From: Gnetum montanum
Taxonomy: Eukaryota; Streptophyta; Gnetopsida; Gnetales; Gnetaceae
Assembly (NCBI GenBank): GCA_015680685.1
Contig: MNCI01009318.1
Coordinates: forward strand, 63,018-127,017
Direction: 5' to 3'
Length of the DNA: 64,000 nucleotides
Translations under genes and position numbers: made by a program
Shown: piece after piece, positions 36,201 to 46,636 of the stretch
Position numbering within the stretch: position 1 is the first letter of the stretch
Layout of the letters: the number at the start of each line of letters is the position of its first letter
Notes under the pieces: model-generated
The model's input: the letters and a program-made list of their open reading frames with translations, nothing else
What the model was told of the DNA's origin: nothing
Databases searched by the model: none

Positions 36201-38619
36201 AGGTGTAGGGCAAGTGGTCAATATACTCATTTCTTAGTTAGGAGATTGTGGGTTCAATTCTTGGCTCCTTATGGTAGGACCCTTTTCATTCATAGGTCAC
36301 ATTTCCTTGTAGTCGGATCCTTTTCGTTCATGGATCACATCTACCATGCTATATGGGTAAGGGTTGTGCTACCAAGCCTAAGTTGCCTTGGCTTAAAAAA
36401 AAATAAAAATAGCATTTCTAAGAACATAAGTATTATCATAAAAGGAATGAAGTGTAGAGCCAAGTTAATTAAGTTGGAAATGAAAATTAATAAAGTGTTA
36501 CCTTAATAGTAAGAATTTTGACCTCTACACTGATTTATAAATTTAAAAAAATGCCTAAAAAGAATTCTGAAATTCCAGACTCATAAAAAATTTCATTAAA
36601 GGCTGATTTGCGAGAGCACAGCATTTTTGGAATGCACCGAAAGGTACATAGTGGTAGCGTTATAAAGACGTCCCTTTCTGGGATAAGGAAAAATAATTAA
36701 GGACACCAAAGAATCAAAGTCAAACCGGCTTAATTAAAACCAACTTTACAGAAGTTGAATGGAAAGAACTTACTAGTTGAATTGCATATACTTTAACAAA
36801 GAAAGATTGCATAACCAACTCAATTATGCTCATGTTTATTACATAATCAAATTTAGGATAAGCCTGCTTACTTGTTGGAAGGCAGCCGGCGGACCACTCG
36901 GCAGCAGCCCAGGCAACAGGAAAGCGAGGACGGTATCCGGGCAAGCAGGAGCAACTCACAGGATTACGCGCAGCGGGATCCGCGTAGTCATCGTCGGTAG
37001 AATTAGTGGGGACGCAGGAAGCAAAGGCACCACAGACGGCAAAGACGGAGCAAGGATCCGCAGGAACCTTCCAGAAGGCGTCCCAATTTCCGTCGCCCAG
37101 CAGGACGTAAGCCCAGATCTGGCCTGTGTAGCGCAGCTCCATACGGTAGCTCGGGTAGTTGAAGTAGAAATACTTGGAGGATCCGTTGTCGGAGTAGCCG
37201 TAGGGATACTGGCTCCGCAAACGCATCTCTGGAAGGTTCCGGAAACGCCCGGCTCGGTCGTCCCAGGGACCGCTGTCCCAGTATATGGCGGAGCGTGACT
37301 GGTTCCAGAGCATGATGAAGTTTGTTCCTCCAGATGGATCGATCTGCAGACAGAAACGGCCTGGTGATGGATCCCAGGGTGCCGTCCATGAACACATGCG
37401 CTGGCCCGTGCCCAACCTCATCCCTGCCAGCCACATGAAGCCCGGCTCGTCGAAGCTCTGCCAGACTGCCTCGGATCTGTTCTGCTGTCCTCGCAACACC
37501 AGGTTGCCTGATTCATCATCATCATTATAATCAATGTTTTAAAGTTGGAAAAGTAGTATGTTACTGGGTATACACTTTAAAATACTTAATCTTTTATTAT
37601 TTTTGCAGTATTTGAGGGTTGAGACTTGAAATAATTACAATAATAAGGTAATAATAAGGTGTTGGCCTGGTGGTAAGGATCTTGGCTTAGTAACCAAAGG
37701 AATTCTGAAAGTGCTAAATTAACAAGAAAAAACAAAGAAAATCTGTAGAAAAGGAATTCTGAAACTGACACCCAATGAAATCCATGTAAATACAAAATTT
37801 CAGTTTCAGTTTCAACTCAGTTGCATCGTTTTCAGTTTCATTTTCACTATCCAAAATTTCAGTTTCAGCAAACCCTTCAGACGGAAGTAAACTGCTTTAA
37901 AATTATATAAAAGGAATTCTGAAACCGAGACCCATTCAGTGAAAAGCAAGTAAAAAATTTCACTCAGTTTCATTTTCAGTCTCCAAAATTTCGGTCTCAA
38001 CGAGGAAAACTCCTCTAAAAATCTGTAAAATAACTTCTGAAACTGAAACCATTCAATATTAAAAGCAACTAAAAAGTTGAATTTCAATTTCAACTTAGTT
38101 TCATTATCAGTCTCCAACAGTTTCAGCGAGCCATTAGACTTAAGTAAAACTTCTCTGATAAGACGGAGAGCAGTGCAGTGCAGACATCGTCATACCGTCA
38201 TTTTGGATCAGTGCAAAGGATGCGCGTTTCCGGGACGATTTGGAGGACCAAACGGTGGAGCCGTTGCTGAGGAGCTGCAACGACAGTCCATCCTGAGAGA
38301 TGTTGAACAAAGTTGAGGATAAGGCCGTTCTAGAAATAGGGTTGGCTCTGTTAGCCACCCAGACCGATGTGAACGTGGCAACGTTGGTATACCAGATGCC
38401 CAAGTACCATCGTCTGTTTCTGCTGCTCTGCGTGCCAACTGCAGGACCAGGATCACTTAGATTAAAGAATCCCAAAGCGAAAACTCCGCTGCTGGATTTT
38501 CTTGTTTGATCGGGGCTCAGACTTTCTCCAAATTGCAGGCGATCCGTTTGTGCAGCCCCGCCATGATGCAAGAAAAGCAACAAACACAGCCGTAGCCATA
38601 GCAGCAGCTGCAACTTCAT
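30051..38619 (-). CDS. G-type lectin S-receptor-like Ser/Thr kinase, 5 exons, 838 residues
   Basis: Joining 38619-38196, 37507-36872, 34950-34280, 31861-31316 and 30290-30051 gives one open frame of 2,517 bases with GT-AG introns of 688, 1,921, 2,418 and 1,025 bases (phases 1, 1, 0, 0). Order: signal peptide (1-23, Leu-rich); bulb-type lectin (about 25-165); S-locus glycoprotein region with YWDSGPWD (217-224); Cys-rich EGF-like block (Cys 294, 300, 306, 327, 329, 350); PAN-like block (Cys 358-414); transmembrane helix 457-478 between RRRR and RKRR; kinase from about 523. Kinase landmarks are GRGAFGSV, the VK Lys at 546, HCDIKPEN (catalytic Asp 646, so non-RD), DFG 664-666 and a GTRGYLAPEW activation segment. 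Length and order fit the SD2-type family, which senses extracellular ligands at the plasma membrane. No stop or frameshift was found, so I regard it as intact. Confidence 0.92.
31316..31861 (-). CDS. Receptor kinase exon 4 (kinase core)
   Basis: Acceptor GATGCAG| at 31862; donor GAG|GTAAGG at 31316/31315. It encodes residues 578-759 with the catalytic loop, DFG and the P+1 region. GC-rich relative to its flanks. Confidence 0.92.
32285..32969 (+). mobile_element. Possible solo LTR in receptor-kinase intron 3
   Basis: The segment starts TGTTGGTACCAACA and ends CGATGTTGGCA, with a TATA-like GGCTATAAAAAGCC at about 32402-32415. Inside, a unit of about 83 bases (32548-32631) is repeated at 32710-32792. 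The TG...CA ends and TATA position suggest an LTR, but I find no convincing target duplication (TGAAG / TGACC) and no internal region. Confidence 0.35.
33154..33326 (-). mobile_element. tRNA-derived SINE copy 1 (intron 3)
   Basis: In minus sense it carries a B-box-like GTGGGTTCGACTT at about 33286-33298 and a body colinear with 36196-36412, including CATTCATAGATCACATTTACC and GTTGTGCTACCAA. The T-rich run at 33154-33175 on the plus strand is its poly-A tail. The 5' part with the A box is missing or diverged. Confidence 0.72.
34280..34950 (-). CDS. Receptor kinase exon 3 (PAN, membrane helix, kinase N-lobe)
   Basis: Acceptor TTGCAG| at 34951; donor CAG|GTGCAATC at 34280/34279. It encodes residues 354-577, including the transmembrane segment and the Gly-rich loop. 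A His/Asp/Tyr-rich insert (HYDYDQGHGHGD, about 552-563) sits between the Lys-546 strand and helix C; it is unusual in the family. Confidence 0.92.
35960..36195 (-). pseudogene. Possible zinc-binding RT-type fragment (LINE-related)
   Basis: The minus strand encodes LLFIWKCLLPCILHAIWKNRN, the pattern found in zf-RVT regions of plant LINE-like proteins (HAIWK-RN). It is short and lies in intron 2 of the kinase. Its 5' end is interrupted by the SINE at 36196. Confidence 0.45.
36196..36412 (+). mobile_element. tRNA-derived SINE copy 2 (intron 2)
   Basis: It has a tRNA-like head with B box GGGTTCAATTC at 36250-36260, a tRNA-unrelated body with two imperfect copies of CATTCATAGGTCACAT (near 36287 and 36329), and an A-rich tail at 36395-36410. 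It lies opposite in orientation to copy 1. Confidence 0.75.
36872..37507 (-). CDS. Receptor kinase exon 2 (lectin end, SLG, EGF-like)
   Basis: The acceptor AATCAG| precedes GCAACCTGGTG at 37507; the split Gly codon joins exon 1 as NDG-NLVLRG. It ends at ...CCAACAA|GTAAGC (36872/36871). GC content is clearly higher than in the surrounding introns. Confidence 0.92.
37658..37700 (+). mobile_element. SINE 5' fragment (intron 1)
   Basis: TGGCCTGGTGGTAAGGATC is a typical tRNA-derived A-box region. The rest of a SINE is not visible downstream. Confidence 0.45.
37737..38155. repeat. Three imperfect tandem repeats in kinase intron 1
   Basis: Units of about 120-165 bases (37749-37912, 37913-38032, 38033-38155) each contain TTCTGAAAC(T/C)GA, a TTTCA(G/C)TTTCAGT-like tract and TCTCCAA(A)ATTTC. 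They form most of intron 1 next to the donor side. Confidence 0.65.
38196..38619 (-). CDS. Receptor kinase exon 1 (signal peptide, lectin start)
   Basis: It starts at the ATG at 38619 (MKLQLLLWLRLC..., a plain secretion signal) and encodes 141 residues plus one base. It includes WYLGIWYTNV and SVWVANRANPI, hallmark bulb-lectin segments. Donor G|GTATG at 38196/38195. This ATG is the first in frame before the signal peptide. Confidence 0.92.
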
Positions 38620-39480
38620 TCTGAAGTTGCCAGAGAGTTTCGTAAACTCTGGTATAAGATCTTTCGAGTTTTAGCCAGCAAATTATTGATTTGATGTTTA
38701 TCCTATTTCGCTACAGTTGTTGCGGAACAAACAAACTAAGAAAAAGGACTCGTTAGGTTACGGTATGCCATTATCATTTGTCTCTACCATCCTCGTTATT
38801 ATTTTAGCCTTCTGGCACCGGCATATAGAATTGGGTTGGTGAGTTATGTTTCTCGATGATATATTTATCTATTCTAACATTCCGACGGTCTGATTGACTG
38901 GTGGTGCCTCTCTGAGCCAATCTCCAATCTCGTGCACGTCTCCTGCACCAGACATGAAATCTTTATGATTGTGTGTTAAACGCAAGAGAATAATTGAAAC
39001 TGCAGTGGGTGATGACCAATAGTAAAATGCAGACCTTTACCACCAGGTATCTGTGGATAATGGAACTTGGTGGTGGGCAGTTGATCAACGAAGTGGTGGA
39101 TCCTTTCAAAGATAAATCTTGACAAATGTGCGAGACCCGATGTGGGAGACCCGTGGAAATAATATTTCCACCAACTTGGAGTCTAACACATGGCAGGGGG
39201 AATGGAAGTCTTAACTCATAAGGCCCACTGCGTTCATGCCCAAATAAAGATGAAAAGGGGTGGTACACGATTTGCGTCCTAACTTGTGCTTGCGTAGAAG
39301 GGTCATCTTAGTGCTCTTTATTAGAATCCAACCTGGGAAATTAGTTCTAAAATTTTAATTTGATTATAGGTTTCGAAATTGAAGACTTCAACTTTTGTTT
39401 CCATTTATTATGTTTTGTCTTTTTTCTTGAACTAAGGTTTTTGCAATAAAAATCATTTTCAGACATTCCAGACGTTGCAA
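38620..39480 (-). promoter_or_regulatory. Upstream region of the receptor-kinase gene
   Basis: It is non-coding on both strands. A small inverted repeat GAGTTTCGTAAACTC lies at 38635-38649, in the probable leader. I see no clear TATA box. Most of the region is repeated at 39511-40830. Confidence 0.5.
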
Positions 39481-39510
39481 GTAAACTAGGTCTCCAAGTT
39501 TCATGACAGT

Positions 39511-40830
39511 AGTCATAGCAGCAGCTGCAACCTCATTCTGCTGACAGAGTTTCGTGAAGTCAGGTAGAAGATCTTTCCAGTTTAAGCCAGCAAAATATTG
39601 ATTTGATGTTATTCTATGTCAGAAACGTACACTAAGAAAAGGAAGGGGTACTTTATGCCATTAATATTTGTATTTCCCATCATTGTTTTAGCCTTATGCT
39701 AAAAGCATATGGACTTTGGTGGATAAGTTATTTTTCTGGATAATATATTTGTTTATTTTAACATTTTCAAAGTCTGTTTTACTGGTGCCTCTTTAAGCCA
39801 ATCCCGTGCTAATCCCATGTTGGGTCTTCAGCACCATCCAAGATATTTTTGTTATTGTGTATCAAACTAAAAAAATATTCCTTTGACCAGTTAATTTCAT
39901 TGATTTGAATAGTAATTTTGCTTTTGGAATAAGTAAATGATAAATACCAATTTTATTTTCAGGTTACATTAATTTTATTTTTAAGTTGTATCAATTTCTT
40001 TTTTTTATTAATGTGGTAAAAAAAATTTCAAAAATATGACTAGGAAGCAGCATTTAAAGTAGTTGGCAGGTCAAAGGACTTTAATCATTAATAGTCTACA
40101 TGACTTTAAGCTCCAATTTGATTTTTAACTCTTAACGAAATTGATTTCGCTTGAAGAAAGGATTGAGAAAGAGGAAAGTAAAATTGAAATCCAGAAAAGC
40201 AAAATTGGTTTACCCTTCCTGAAAATCAATCAAGGAAACCGATAATTATTGAAAGTGGTGGAAGAGAAATCCAGTCGTTCAACAGCCTACAAGGTGGGTG
40301 TGGAAGTGACAGGCACTGAATCAAGGGAGTGGAGGAGCGTTTGAAAGTTAAAACGCATATATTGGCCCTTTTAGAAAAATCTTGACAGAGTGCCACACCC
40401 GTGGCAATACTATTTCCACTAACTTTGAGTATAACACACGGCGCAGAGTAATGGAAGCATTAAAAGACTAACGTTAAGGTACAAGTTCGGCTGAGGGGCT
40501 CACTACTTTTATGGCCACGTGTAGATGGACGACGGGAGAAGACGCATATGGTACATGACTTGCGTCGTGACTTGTCCTTGCATAGCGGGCCATTTTAGTG
40601 TTCTCTATTAGAATTCAACTTGTAATATTGATTCTAATTTCACTATTGAAGACTTTGATTTTTATTTAGTATGTTTTGTCTTTTTGTTTTTTACTAGAAT
40701 CTAACTTGTAACATTGGCTCTAAAATTCTAGTTTGACCATGTGCTTGGAAATTGAAGACTCTTTTGTTTTCATTATTCTACTTTGTGTTTTTTTCAAATT
40801 AAAGTTATTGCAATAAAAATTGTTTTTGGA
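39511..40830 (-). pseudogene. Relic of a tandem copy of the kinase promoter and first codons
   Basis: 39511-39890 matches 38595-38975, including the start codon region. The relic reads ATG at 39536 and the next six codons resemble the gene (MRLQLLL), but codon 8 is TGA where the gene has TGG. Farther upstream, 40375-40700 matches 39105-39425 (for example ATTTCCAC-AAC and TTTTAGTGTTCTCTATTAGAATTCAACTTG). The rest of the coding region is absent. Confidence 0.75.
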
Positions 40831-40869
40831 TACAATCTAAATGTTTCATTGCACGGTAGGTAAACTAGC

Positions 40870-42015
40870 TCCTCAAGTTTAGTAGCCATACCCAAGTTTC
40901 ACAACCATATAATAGAACTAGTTGAACAAGTTGATGGTACATTTACTTGCAAACATCCCATGCTCAAATATATTCTTGTGCATATTTACTAAGAACTAAA
41001 TATAAAGCATGCATATTGTTTAAAACCCTCTAAGCAATACAATCTTGCCAGAATATCTATTTGCAAGTAAGATGCCTAAATCTTTATATGAAGAGACAAT
41101 TTCAATTTTCTTTAACCTAATATAAAAATCATTTGCAAAAGATCTTGTACCACACTATCATTTTGGTTTTTCTAACATTGGCTTTCATCCCTAAGAATGT
41201 ACAAAAATCATCTAAAATTTGAAGCATTTCAACTTAAGTGTTTACTATAAGAACTACATCATTAGCAAACATAAAAATATTCATAGGAAAATTTCCAACT
41301 TTAATAGAAGCCAATGCAACAAAGGACATTCATTGTTCTAATTGGTCAACGAAAATGCCATATAAAGTCAATGAAAGTGGACATCCTTGTTTCAACCTAA
41401 TATTGCTATTTAGAATAAAATGTTCATATATGTTATTGTTTAAAAACATAATTTGTGCTAAACTATACAACTTTTGAATACTAGATAGAATTTTTCGAAG
41501 AATATTAATATCTTGTTGCTTCCATAATTTATACCAAATAATGAAGTCATAACCTTAAGAAAAATCCACAAATCAAAGATAAAGCTTATTAGGCAGTCCT
41601 TTAGCCTAGTCCATACAATACCTTAATGTAATCAAGTGATCCATTGTAAAGTGACATTGCCTGAAATCTACTTGTGAACTTGCTCAAACATTGTTTAATT
41701 CTACCTAATTGTTAAGCCTTTTCTCAAAAATATTACCTAATAATTTTGCAAAGAGGTGGCTAATCATAATAAGATTGCAATTGTTAAGGTTATTTCTATC
41801 ACATTTTTTGAACAACATTACTGCTCTACTAATGCACCAATTTTCTAGAAGCCCATTCTAGGGAGTTGTATTTAAAATCTTACAAACTTTCTATATAAAC
41901 CATGGTTCCTCCTCATTTAAGTAGCTTTGTATACAAGCCTAAAGCATCCATTGCTTTACTAGAAGCTAGTTAAGCTAACTCTGCTTCTTTCTCAATTTAA
42001 TTGATGCATAGAGGT
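40870..42015 (-). pseudogene. LINE (non-LTR) reverse-transcriptase remnant
   Basis: On the minus strand, with frame changes, one reads in order: a LFKKCDRNNLNN segment (about 41810), a QVDFRQCHFTMDHLITLRY segment (about 41680), LYLWFVDFS (about 41590), IRLKQGCPLS (about 41395), FPMNIFMFANDVVLI (about 41270) and LYGCETW (about 40895). These are the blocks of plant LINE RT in order. The active site reads FAND instead of FADD, and several stops are present. Confidence 0.75.
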
Positions 42016-42864
42016 GCCTCAAAGGTGGCATGGATATGGACAACCCATTCATGTTTAAAGAGAGCTCCAAAGAAATTAGTACTTACTTAAAAATCAAAAT
42101 TCCAATTTTTTTGGTCTTTTTGAAAAAGAAGTTGCCAAAATAGTTTAATAAAACATGAAACTTTAGAATATTATTCAAATTAAATATCAAAATCTAGGAT
42201 CCACTTACAAATGATCAATTGTAACACCCTACAAAAATATTATCACGCCTTGAAATTTAACCATAGATAAATTTATAAAACCACTTACAAGGCATGATTA
42301 AATTCCATGTATTCCATATGCAAAACTTAAAAATCCACAATTAAATCATTAGATAACCTTAAATCATCAAATATTAAAATTACAACCCAATAATTATACT
42401 TTAACAAACATAAAGAATGCATTACTTAGCCAAAATCCATGCAATGTTATTAAAACATCTTGAGTGCAAATCCTTATAGTTCAAGATACATGAGATACAT
42501 AAGTGAAACATGGGACCATTTCACAAATCCACAACATGGCTCTAGAAATAAAACAATGCTTGAATGCATTGTTTTCAAAGCATCCTTAAGCATCGACACT
42601 CCTATAGTGCACTACAATCTAGCATTCACAATGTTAATAGGAACCTTCATTCAAGCCTCCTAACTAAGGTTTGCATGAAACATATGAAATAATGGTTAGA
42701 ATACTTCCACAGTAGAGTAAATCACCTTAGTGCCACTTGGAATAAGCTGGAAGGTGGGGCCTATACTATAAATACAATGTTAGAACCAATAGTAATAACC
42801 AATTAACCAATTCATTAATTAAACCATTAACATTACTATTAATGTGTTAATCTATCATTAACCA
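42016..42864. other. AT-rich stretch, no gene seen
   Basis: Nothing recognisable on either strand between the LINE remnant and the LTR at 42865. Short open frames (for example 42460-42663) look like chance. Confidence 0.5.
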
Positions 42865-43706
42865 TGATTTTCCTATTGATGAACGCACTTTTGGCATTGG
42901 CCACGACGTCGCGTACGCGACATCGGAGTCCAACTATGATGTCACATATGCAACGTTGGGGTATATTCCCCAAGTCTATAAATACCGTGCCTAGGTTCTA
43001 GTTTTGAACTAGTTTTTGGTCATTTTCTAGTTAGAGTAGCAGAGCTTTTGCCATTTCTTCCTTTCAAAGTTAGAATATTTTTTGAGTGCCCGCAGAAGAA
43101 GTCTAAGTGTGTACAATTTTTTGTTCAAACACTGATGTACCTGAGCGCAACAATGTGATAGGAATAAAATGAACTCTTCTGACAATCCTTGCAACATTGA
43201 GAATAGATTAAGATTTTCTTTAATGCATTTTGCTTTCTTGCTCTTTACTTTAATGCATTTGAGTTAAGTGATTTATTTCCAGTTGTTAATGAACGTAAGC
43301 ACGACCACTTTGAGCATTCATATAGTACTTGGTAACCCAGCAACACTTACTGTTTGGTAGCCCAACAGTACTATATGTGTTCAGGAAAGTGGGGTGGTTG
43401 CTTGTGTTAGGCTAGCTAAGCAGCAGATGAGTTAGATCTTCAATTACTTTACCTTTTACTCTTGTTGTAGGCAATTACATCTATAAAACAAAAAATGATA
43501 AAAATCATATACCTCAATTACACTTCAACCATACCCTTGAATTTCATAAGTATTGTTGGAAAGACAATGAACGTTCTCAACACCCATTTCACTTCCTAGA
43601 AGAGCTAGTGCATTAGATAGCTATAGGTCCATAGAATTTGACCAGATTGAGTGTAATGCCTTAGTGATTCGCATGGTTGGGTGTAGGGGTACCTCATCGC
43701 TCATCA
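42865..43706 (+). repeat. LTR of Athila-type element C
   Basis: It starts TGATTTTCC, ends GCTCATCA, about 842 bases. TATA box TATAAATA at 42977-42984. The blocks GTACTTGGTAACCCAGCAACACT and TTCAGGAAAGTGGG align with the reverse complement of 17300-17400. Confidence 0.75.
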
Positions 43707-43707
43707 T

Positions 43708-43725
43708 TAGCGCCATTGTCGGGGA
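43708..43725 (+). promoter_or_regulatory. Primer-binding site, element C
   Basis: TAGCGCCATTGTCGGGGA lies one base after the LTR. It is the best-kept copy of the Athila-type site in the window, with only transition differences from the usual form. Confidence 0.75.
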
Positions 43726-43867
43726 CCTTTTTGTTGTTTCATGCATTATCTAAAACCTAGTAAAGAGTATTTAAATTGTTGGAATGAATGTTAGAGTCAT
43801 ATCTTATTTCACAATTACTACAACAAATTCTTAGAGCACACTGTGATTTTTATTTCACTAATCGAAA

Positions 43868-44137
43868 ATGTCTTCTTCTCACATGAGCGCTTCTTCTTCC
43901 AAGACTGATAGAGTTAATCCATCAAATCCTTAACAATATTGAATTATATATACTCACCTTGATGAGTATGTGTCAAACTTCACCTTCATCCTACACCATG
44001 ATGAATAGCTGCAGTGGTGTGACATGGAGGGAAACATTATGTTGCTGCTCGATTGTGCTGCTCTTGCAATGCTTTACCAAATGCTTGCATAATGTGGTCT
44101 TTAAGACTACCATGTGAAGTATATTGTGGAAGATGCC
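43868..44137 (+). pseudogene. Gag N-terminal stub, element C
   Basis: ATG at 43868 (MSSSHMSASSSK...), colinear with the gag starts of A (16839) and B (26861) through HLDEYVSNFTFILHHDE and CDMEGNIML. It has in-frame stops and is cut at 44138, where an LTR of opposite orientation begins. Confidence 0.72.
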
Positions 44138-44962
44138 TGATGAGTGGCGAGGTACCCCTACACTCAACCATATGAATACGAGCGTTTCACGTGTGATCTG
44201 GTCGAACTCCAAGGACTAAGTGCTTACACGCCTTAATGGAACACTCAAGGTTAATCAATCGTTGTCCTTCCAAACTTACTTGTATTGTCACAGTTATATG
44301 GTTAAGTAAGCTTGAGGTATGTGATTTTTATTACTTTTATCTTTTTAATGTCTTATGCTAATAAAGGAAGGGAAAGAGAACTAAGTGACTAACTTACATT
44401 AACTATTCATTAACTAAGTTCTAATTGTTCCTAACACCAGTATCTATTCCCACTTTCTGTACACATCCTAAACCAGTGCAACACTGCTGGGATTACCAAA
44501 TGCTAGTCGTTATTGGGTTACCAAGCACTACATGCATGCTTGAAGCGGTCGTACTGAGTGTACTTAACTAAGAGTGTTAAGGGTTGAGAGAGAAATTAAT
44601 TAACTAGGAAAGCGTTAAACATTCAATGAGAATTAATTACTAATTAGCTTAATCCTTATGCTATAAGGTTTATAATAAATTTTGTCTTTATTGTCATACA
44701 CAAATGTGTGCTTAGGTACAATTTGCTCAAATAAAGATCCGTTCACTTGATGACTCCTACTACGGGCACACAGAAATTATTCTAACTCTAGAATGGTAAA
44801 ACTGCAAGAGTTTGGCTAATGGTCTAAGTCTAACTCACTTGAACAAGGGAAGCCACCTCTTATTTATAGAAGATGAGGTAGGACGCGATATCATGTGGTG
44901 GATGCAATATTGTGGATGCGATATCGTAGCTCATCATACCTCCATGATTGAATGAAAACTCA
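44138..44962 (-). repeat. LTR of Athila-type element D
   Basis: In plus coordinates it starts TGATGAGTGGCG and ends about AAAACTCA. It aligns with 17000-17855 over the CTATTCCCACTTTCTGTACACATCCTAAA and TACCAAGCACTACATGCATGCTTGA blocks. TATA (minus) near 44868-44875. Its 5' terminal 140 bases are duplicated in inverted form at 45195-45336. Confidence 0.72.
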
Positions 44963-45336
44963 TCNATGCAATTTTGGTATCGGCAGCAACACATCTTCTT
45001 CTTTTCTCTCTCTTCTCTCTCAGTTGCCAAATAAGGTTGGATGTCAAATGTGTATAGTGTTCACTCTTGTGGTCATGAATACTAATATTTCCATGTATTG
45101 TAATGATGATCCATTCATGTGTCACCCCATTCACCATTAGTGTCATTCAAGTCAATAATCCCATACCTTCCCAATATTTTGTAAGGAACTCAAGGATGAG
45201 TTTTCATTCAATCATGGAGGTATGATGAGCTACGATATCGCATCCACAATATTGCATCCACCACATGATATCGCGTCCTACCTCATCTTCTATAAATAAG
45301 AGGTGGCTTCCCTTGTTCAAGTGAGTTAGACTTAGA
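44823..45336. repeat. Perfect 142-bp inverted repeat bounded by single Ns
   Basis: 44823-44964 is the exact reverse complement of 45195-45336. Single N bases stand at 44965 and 45337, directly next to the arms. The piece 44966-45336 would overlap the left side by 142 bases if it were turned around. This is most simply an unmerged, mis-oriented contig and not a biological hairpin. Confidence 0.85.
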
Positions 45337-45337
45337 N

Positions 45338-46636
45338 ATGCTAGAATGGAAAAAGATAAGGAATAAGAAAGATGGAGAAAAAGAAACAACGGCAATGTCG
45401 ATAAAATGGATGTCAAAGGTGGTAATGAACAAAACAAATGGTGATTGTGGAAATGTTTAAGGGAAAGAAATTAATTGATGCACCAAATGGGAATGCCAGT
45501 GGATCCTCCCCAAAGCAAGCTCATGCCCTTTATGCCCTGACAAACCCACATTCAAAGAGTTTGTAGGCTTTGGAAATATCGTTCAGAAGTAAGAGTTAAA
45601 GTCTTAACCACAAGAATTTACCAAAAAAACAACAATGCATCAACCAACATATAGACTACTACTACAACCAACAATGAGGTGGAAAATGGAGAAAGAATGA
45701 TGGAAAGAAGAGAATGGAATGGAGTCCCAAGAACAAGGTGGTGTACAACCCCTTGTGTATTTATGGTTAATATGACTTAGTAGATCTCATTCCAAATCCA
45801 GCCTCAAACAATCCACATCCAGTGACTTCGCATTAATACACTTGGCTAATCCATTCACTTGAAGTAATAGGAACACTTCCACCAAAGAGTCTCCACCATT
45901 CTGAGGAGACGAGAAAGGGAAAAGTAGGAAGCGAGAAAGGGCCTTAGTTAGAGGAAACATGTTTGTTTAGTTCCATAACTAGTGCTTATAGCCCAGATGA
46001 TTATTTTGTCTAAGGGGTGTGCTTTGAATTCTCACTCTTTCTTTTATTTTTATTTTTATTTTTATTTTGCGTGAGAACCACACCATGCAAAGACTTATTA
46101 TTTTTATTAGCTCAGCTTCCCGATAATAGAGCAATGTTAGAATGGTAAGGAAAACTCAAGAAGAAAACATCCAAGAACCCAAGAGAATGGCCAACACAAA
46201 TGCATCAAATCCCCTTGAAGTCACACCCTTTTCAGTCCTTGAGTCCTTCCTTAGTTTGAGAAATGCCCAATCACCAATTCATTAATAGTTTTATTATGAG
46301 GAAAGGGACTGTACAATTCCAAGCCAAGAGAGACCATAGAAATTTATGAATGCATGAATGACGTGGACTCATTGCCTATTATATCAAAAGAACCATACCT
46401 TAGTATCAACATTATAACTCAAAGGTAAAAACCAAACATTAGCAATCAATAGAATATAGTTCATACCACCATCAGGAGCACTTATTATGTGATGAACCTA
46501 ACAACACAAACAACCACACAAAGAAATGAAAAAGTATGAATGATGTTGCAAAACAAAAACAAGAAAAGTGAAAGAAGTTTGTAAAACAAGAATGTGTAAA
46601 ACAAAAACTTAAAAAGGAATTGAGAGCCTTAATTGG
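45338..46636 (-). mobile_element. Athila-type element D: 3' non-coding region
   Basis: From about 45440 it matches the 3' regions of A and B (TGGATCCTCCCCAAAGCAAGCTCATGCC; CCACACCATGCAAAGACTTA). No coding capacity seen. Confidence 0.62.

Noticed and set aside
36240-36262. tRNA gene suggested by the B-box sequence
   Set aside because: There is no complete cloverleaf; the B box belongs to a SINE with a body and A-rich tail.
44823-45336. Foldback transposon or MITE
   Set aside because: The arms are exactly identical and end exactly at Ns, and no target duplication is seen; an assembly error explains it better.
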